Source: Hyphochytrium catenoides (Eukaryota; Sar; Hyphochytriomycetes; Hyphochytriales; Hyphochytriaceae). Taken from it: a DNA stretch of 10,646 nucleotides. This document shows, piece after piece, positions 7,901 through 10,646 of this stretch; positions within the stretch are counted from its first letter, which is position 1; the number at the start of each line of letters is the position of its first letter. The notes beneath the pieces were generated by a model. The model was not told the origin of the DNA. It ran no database searches and saw nothing but the letters and a program-made list of their open reading frames with translations. The translations under genes were made by a program, and so were the position numbers. The DNA lies in NCBI GenBank assembly GCA_900088475.1, contig FLMG01001160.1, positions 134,907 through 145,552 on the forward strand, written 5' to 3'.

Positions 7901-10140
7901 CTTAACCAAATGGACCGAGACATACAGGGAAACAGGCACCAGGTTGCTCATCAGGAGAAAGAATCGGAAAAAGGTGATGCCCCCAATGCTCAAGGCGTCC
8001 GGCTGCCAGTTAGAGAGGTATCAGTATGGAGTCTTGAAGCACGTCAAAGAGACCCAAAACGAGGAGCAGTAAAATAGCAGATCAACGGCGGGACAGTGAC
8101 TGCGATAGAGAGGGGAGGCAAGGAAGGAATTTGAATCATTGATACGGAAGTAAGAGGCGATTGCGGGCCTCGTTACAGCGGCTAAAGAGTTTGGGGATGG
8201 TTTGACTTACCGTCCAGGACAGGAACCAGGCATCATCCAGAACATAATCGTCATACATTGCGGCAGCCACTGCCGCCACCGAGCAGAGGATGACCAGCAT
8301 CACAATGAGAAGGACCACCTGCAAAGGAAGAAGGATCAGAGTGCAATTAATAACAGTCCCTAAAGACGGCAAGGGAACCAAGGTCAAGGTTCAGGGGGGG
8401 CTCCCTACATCAGCATTGAACTGGTTCTCCATGAAACTGCGCTTATGTGGGCATTGCTACGTTAAAAAGACCATTGAGTTAGCAAGATGACAGTGGAGTG
8501 AGCTCCCTTGCAACTTTGACTTACTAGTGCCGCCTGCATGACCTTAGTATCGTGGCCAGTGTTGATCACCACTGCGTACAGACAGTTGGTATTGCGGATG
8601 ACGCTTCCCCTAAGTATGACGTTGGTTGCATTGATCTGCTCCTCCACCCCCACTCGAAGCTGTAAAACACCCTCAAACTAGGTATGAAGGGGTTAGTCGG
8701 CCGACCTTCACTCTCTCCTTTAAGAAATGTGAACCTACCTTGTTAATTGCTGGATTCGGTGTTTCACAAGTCACCAGACCCCGAAGCTGCTGCAGATCAG
8801 ATTCACGCTTCACATACTCAGACGTGCAGCGCATTGGCTGTCAGAAGTGATACCTTAGCTCCATTTCTTGAATATCAAAACACTTCGACGTCAGTCGGAC
8901 CCTTCCTGGTGCTGTGTCTTTGCAATTACGCCTTCAATTATCCTCCTATCCTGGCAGGCGTTCCTCTGCACTCCTTCTACCTTCACTCTCAGCCTCAAGC
9001 ACCGCAAACCCATCACAACCTCTTCGCTACTGACCTCCCTCATTTTCAGATTGGTCTCTCCATCGAGACTTCGTGTGTCGACGTAGCAGTAACCTCTCTT
9101 CCTGGTTCCCATAAGATGGTTCACTTCGAGCAGCATGATGTCTGCCGGCACTTGTTGACCGTTGTGAAGCCTAGACCAGGATTCTCAGCACGCCAGAATA
9201 GATACTTTATTTTTGAAAGCTTGACAACGATTGTGGACAAGAAGAAAGGTAACAGCCATTCCAAGACGATCAGGGCTAGATAAAACCAGATGGAGGAGTA
9301 GACGACCAAGGTCACGACAGCTTGGGGGAAAAGAAAAGAGAGAGGAGAAAAGAGAGATAAACAGAGGCAAGGGGGTGAGAAGAGACGCAGCCAAAAAGTA
9401 GGGGAGCCTACCTGACGAGATCTCCAACCTTTAGTTGCTCCCATCTGACGGCTGCGAAGGAGAATAAGCTTGGGTCGAAGGCTTCTGTCAGTCTTCCGTT
9501 TGCCTCTTTGTCGGCCCGGTGGCGTCTGACATCCTCAATGACCTGAACAATCCCATCCACAAAGAGTACGAAGGCTAGAGGTATGAGCGTTGTAGGGATG
9601 CCCTGCGTGCTCGATATACCTAAGTAGGTGACTAGTTAGTCTTAACCTGAAGAGGCAGCCAAAAGCCACTGCTTTAAAAGGCAAAGAAGTAGGTGTACAA
9701 CGGGACGCATTCAGGCATAAACAGGGAAACAGTGAAAGTAGGAAGGATGCAACCTTCTTTGCCATGATGGCCCCAATGGGTAGCATAGAGAGAACAGCAA
9801 AACCTGTCTAATATCGAACAATAAAGGACAACTATAAGGTTGAGAAAACCTCACCGGGCACCAGCTGGAGGACTGACACGAAGAGGAAATACGCGTTGAC
9901 TGGCTGACGGAATGAGCTGAAGAGAAACCTTGGGAGGAAATTGTAGGGAGTATACTTTGACGTGATGACGTGATTGCTGCAGAACTTGCGGAGTTTGTTC
10001 CTGGCCTCATCGTTAAGGTGGACGTGCCGATGGATGGCAGACTTCCCATTGCCATTGCCGCTTTCTATGGAACCCAAGTCCGGCTGAGAGGAGGCAGCCA
10101 AGAGAGGCTCCTTAAGGGAGACGGCCTCTGCTTCCATCAT
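1623..10140 (-). CDS. P4-type ATPase (aminophospholipid flippase, Drs2/ATP8A-like), 27 exons
   Basis: A P4-ATPase moves phospholipid from the outer or lumenal leaflet to the cytosolic leaflet using ATP, usually with a Cdc50-type subunit. The model runs on the - strand from ATG 10140-10138 to TAA 1625-1623: 3678 bp of exon, 1225 residues, in the usual family range of about 1100-1350. All 26 introns are GT..AG and all junction phases agree (19 phase 0, 3 phase 1, 4 phase 2). In order: cytosolic N-terminus; TM1-2; DGET at 201-204; TM3-4 with PVSL at 363-366; DKTGT at 416-420 (Asp416 phosphorylated); [10 protein letters not shown] at 569-578; KGAE at 593-596; TGD at 716-718; GDGANDV at 847-853; TM5-10; C-tail with GYAIS at 1169-1173. 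An in-frame TAA at 10191-10189 with no ATG between supports the start. The next codon is also ATG and has the better context (A at -3, G at +4), so initiation may be at Met2. No frameshift or missing catalytic residue is seen. Exon coordinates are given segment by segment. Drs2/ATP8A placement is likely but not proven. Confidence 0.95.
2138..4066 (-). other. Flippase exons 20-25: TM5 to TM10
   Basis: Exon 20 is 3935-4066, exon 21 is 3530-3661, exon 22 is 3308-3384, exon 23 is 2913-3075, exon 24 is 2493-2611 and exon 25 is 2138-2282. Introns are 4067-4253, 3662-3934, 3385-3529, 3076-3307, 2612-2912 and 2283-2492. [15 protein letters not shown] opens exon 20. FYKN puts Lys912 in TM5, where the essential Lys873 of ATP8A2 lies. 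TM6 is about 939-958, TM7 about 988-1010, TM8 about 1024-1040, TM9 about 1049-1071 and TM10 about 1086-1107. Exon 25 closes with [13 protein letters not shown], the usual end of the conserved core. Confidence 0.9.
4254..5794 (-). other. Flippase exons 15-19: P domain and hinge
   Basis: Exon 15 is 5719-5794, exon 16 is 5501-5608, exon 17 is 5120-5267, exon 18 is 4656-4816 and exon 19 is 4254-4367. Introns are 5795-6054, 5609-5718, 5268-5500, 4817-5119 and 4368-4655. [10 protein letters not shown] (exon 15) runs into DGVPETI (exon 16), then [14 protein letters not shown]. Exon 18 has IVLDGDF and [17 protein letters not shown]. Exon 19 has [14 protein letters not shown] and [11 protein letters not shown], the Mg-binding and hinge blocks. 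Exon 17 is the least conserved, but its phases fit both neighbours. Confidence 0.88.
5051..5097. repeat. 20-bp tandem repeat inside flippase intron 17
   Basis: Two copies of a 20-base unit, at 5051-5070 and 5071-5090, differ at only two bases near the end. A third, degenerate start (AGGCCAACG) begins at 5091. The unit reads AGGTCAACAAGATGGGGTCG on the + strand. It lies just inside the donor side of intron 17 (4817-5119), so it probably does not affect the coding sequence. Confidence 0.85.
6055..7445 (-). other. Flippase exons 10-14: phosphorylation site and nucleotide-binding domain
   Basis: Exon 10 is 7370-7445, exon 11 is 7103-7194, exon 12 is 6890-6973, exon 13 is 6359-6769 and exon 14 is 6055-6173. 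Introns are 7446-7652, 7195-7369, 6974-7102, 6770-6889 and 6174-6358. Exon 10 holds [12 protein letters not shown] with the catalytic Asp416. Exon 13, at 411 bp the longest exon, holds SPDEQALV (505-512), [11 protein letters not shown] (569-579), ICKGAESV (591-598) and DGLRT (626-630), the N-domain blocks that bind ATP. A charged insert at about 533-560 is rich in Arg, Glu and Asp and looks like a loop. Confidence 0.9.
7653..8318 (-). other. Flippase exons 7-9: TM3, TM4 and entry to the P domain
   Basis: Exon 7 is 8211-8318 (residues 305-340), exon 8 is 7901-8002 (341-374) and exon 9 is 7653-7757 (375-409). All three are phase 0 on both sides. Introns are 8319-8408, 8003-8210 and 7758-7900. 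TM3 covers about 305-326. TM4 carries [14 protein letters not shown] at 361-374, the position of the PISL motif whose central Ile gates lipid passage in ATP8A2. Exon 9 ends in LNLNEDLGQ, the block that leads into the phosphorylation site. Confidence 0.88.
8409..9170 (-). other. Flippase exons 3-6: actuator (A) domain with DGET
   Basis: Exon 3 is 9035-9170, exon 4 is 8739-8837, exon 5 is 8525-8659 and exon 6 is 8409-8456 (residues 165-304). Introns are 9171-9411, 8838-9034, 8660-8738 and 8457-8524. VPADIMLLE (172-180) and [12 protein letters not shown] (199-210) are the classic A-domain blocks; DGET acts in dephosphorylation. RNTN and NTGHDTKVM in exon 5 match the family block before TM3. Exon 6 is only 48 bp, but it carries the conserved [11 protein letters not shown] stretch and both its splice sites are canonical. 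Confidence 0.9.
9323..9380 (-). other. Long polypyrimidine stretch in flippase intron 2
   Basis: On the - strand (sense for the flippase) this is an almost unbroken C/T run in the 5' half of intron 2 (9171-9411). It lies well upstream of the 3' splice site at 9171, so it is not the usual acceptor tract. It may be a binding site for a polypyrimidine-binding factor or simply low-complexity sequence. Confidence 0.45.
9412..10140 (-). other. Flippase exons 1-2: N-terminus, TM1 and TM2
   Basis: Exon 1 is 9855-10140 (residues 1-95 plus the first base of codon 96). Exon 2 is 9412-9619 (to residue 164 plus two bases of codon 165). Intron 1 is 9620-9854, phase 1, donor GTGAGG, acceptor TTAG. The family signature starts at about residue 57, with [18 protein letters not shown] at 57-74. 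TM1 spans about 84-104 and TM2 about 106-124, ending in the conserved acidic-basic stretch [14 protein letters not shown] at 123-136. The join gives LVPGISS, which lines up with the LQQxPxxSP region of relatives. Confidence 0.9.
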
Positions 10141-10646
10141 ACCCTCCCAGCGCTCGAGCGGGAATATGCGGAGATAGTCAAGCTGACGTTAAGGGCCACA
10201 CTTGAAGTTCCATTAGGCAGTACTCCGTGGGTTCCATCAACCCAATATAACTCTCAATAAGGCAACAGCAGTGCTGACCCCTCCATCCAAACGCTGTTCT
10301 GGAGAACCTTCAGCTTAACGAAGAGGAGGAAACGGTCCAGCCCAAGAGCGAGCGTCGGAGAGACGAGTCTCTTTACTTGACCATGAGCAACGCTCCCGCC
10401 CTGCGTCTGTAGGTTGGTATTTGGTGACTAAGTTCCGGAGCTAGCGTACCGCTGTCAGGCGAAGGAAGCAAGGGAAAGAAGCTGCAGAGTCTGATGGGAA
10501 GAAAGCCTTCCTTGTAGGACTATACAGTACAGCCAGGAGGTCTATTGTGCATGAAGAGAAACCCAGACATCAAGAAGCAGACAAAAAAATAAGAGGAAAC
10601 AGTTAAGAGTCAGAGGAGCAACCAGAGAGGAGTGACACCGTGCGAC
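10141..10646 (-). promoter_or_regulatory. 5' flank and presumed leader of the flippase gene
   Basis: No further gene is seen in these 506 bases. An in-frame TAA at 10191-10189 closes the frame above the ATG at 10140. No clear TATA box is visible on the - strand, and the transcription start is unknown. Promoter content is inferred only from position. Confidence 0.4.
10178..10286 (-). promoter_or_regulatory. Two upstream ORFs in the flippase leader region
   Basis: On the - strand an ATG at 10286 opens a 10-codon ORF ending with TGA at 10256-10254. An ATG at 10237 opens a 19-codon ORF ending with TGA at 10180-10178. The second stops 37 bases before the main ATG. If the leader includes them, they could lower translation of the flippase. 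Their place in the mRNA is not shown by sequence alone. Confidence 0.3.

Noticed and set aside
7751-8077. A 108-codon + strand open frame.
   Set aside because: It is antisense to flippase exons 8 and 9 with no domain and a charged, random-looking composition.
8747-9283. A 178-codon open frame on the + strand.
   Set aside because: It lies antisense to flippase exons 3 and 4 and introns 2 and 3, has no recognisable domain and has biased composition. It is a shadow of the - strand gene.
9735-9806. A possible extra flippase exon in intron 1 (frame with [16 protein letters not shown]) after a CAG acceptor.
   Set aside because: Its acceptor fits the phase of exon 1, but no donor at its end gives a phase that joins exon 2. 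Joining exon 1 directly to exon 2 gives LVPGISS with the spacing expected for the family.
1-10646. CRISPR arrays, insertion sequences, rRNA or tRNA genes, and defence or phage modules.
   Set aside because: None of the expected repeats, transposase motifs or RNA structures is visible on either strand, and the gene structure is eukaryotic.

Overview
The window is nuclear DNA of a eukaryote. It holds two protein-coding genes in convergent orientation: a short uninterrupted gene on the + strand (388-1059) and a long, heavily split gene on the - strand (10140 down to 1623). I cannot name the organism. The small introns (62-303 bp, mean about 186 bp, all GT..AG), middling GC, CT-rich flanks and one gene cut by 26 introns suit an intron-rich single-celled alga or other protist better than a fungus, animal or bacterium; that is inference.

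Layout. Positions 1-387 are the pyrimidine-rich 5' flank of the first gene, with a TATA-like site and two tiny upstream ORFs. Positions 388-1059 encode a 223-residue protein that looks bacterial in architecture: a DUF1707-like helical N-terminus followed by a LiaF-type C-terminal domain. Positions 1060-1622 are a 563-bp tail-to-tail intergenic stretch with a (CT)9 microsatellite and no canonical poly(A) signal on either strand. Positions 1623-10140 (- strand) are a P4-type ATPase (phospholipid flippase). I rebuilt 27 exons by following the family's conserved blocks through canonical splice sites. They sum to 3678 bp, or 1225 codons plus stop, with every reading phase matching across every junction. 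Positions 10141-10646 are its 5' flank, with small upstream ORFs.

The flippase looks intact. It has DGET, a PISL variant (PVSL), DKTGT, SPDE, KGAE, TGD, GDGANDV, ten membrane segments, the FYKN lysine of segment 5, and a C-terminal GYAIS that resembles the autoinhibitory GYAFS motif of the Drs2/ATP8A group. Its Cdc50-type beta subunit is not in the window. I see no functional link between the two genes beyond both families having envelope or membrane associations, and that is too weak to call a system. The most unusual item is the intronless bacterial-type DUF1707/LiaF-like gene beside a 26-intron flippase gene, which suggests horizontal acquisition.
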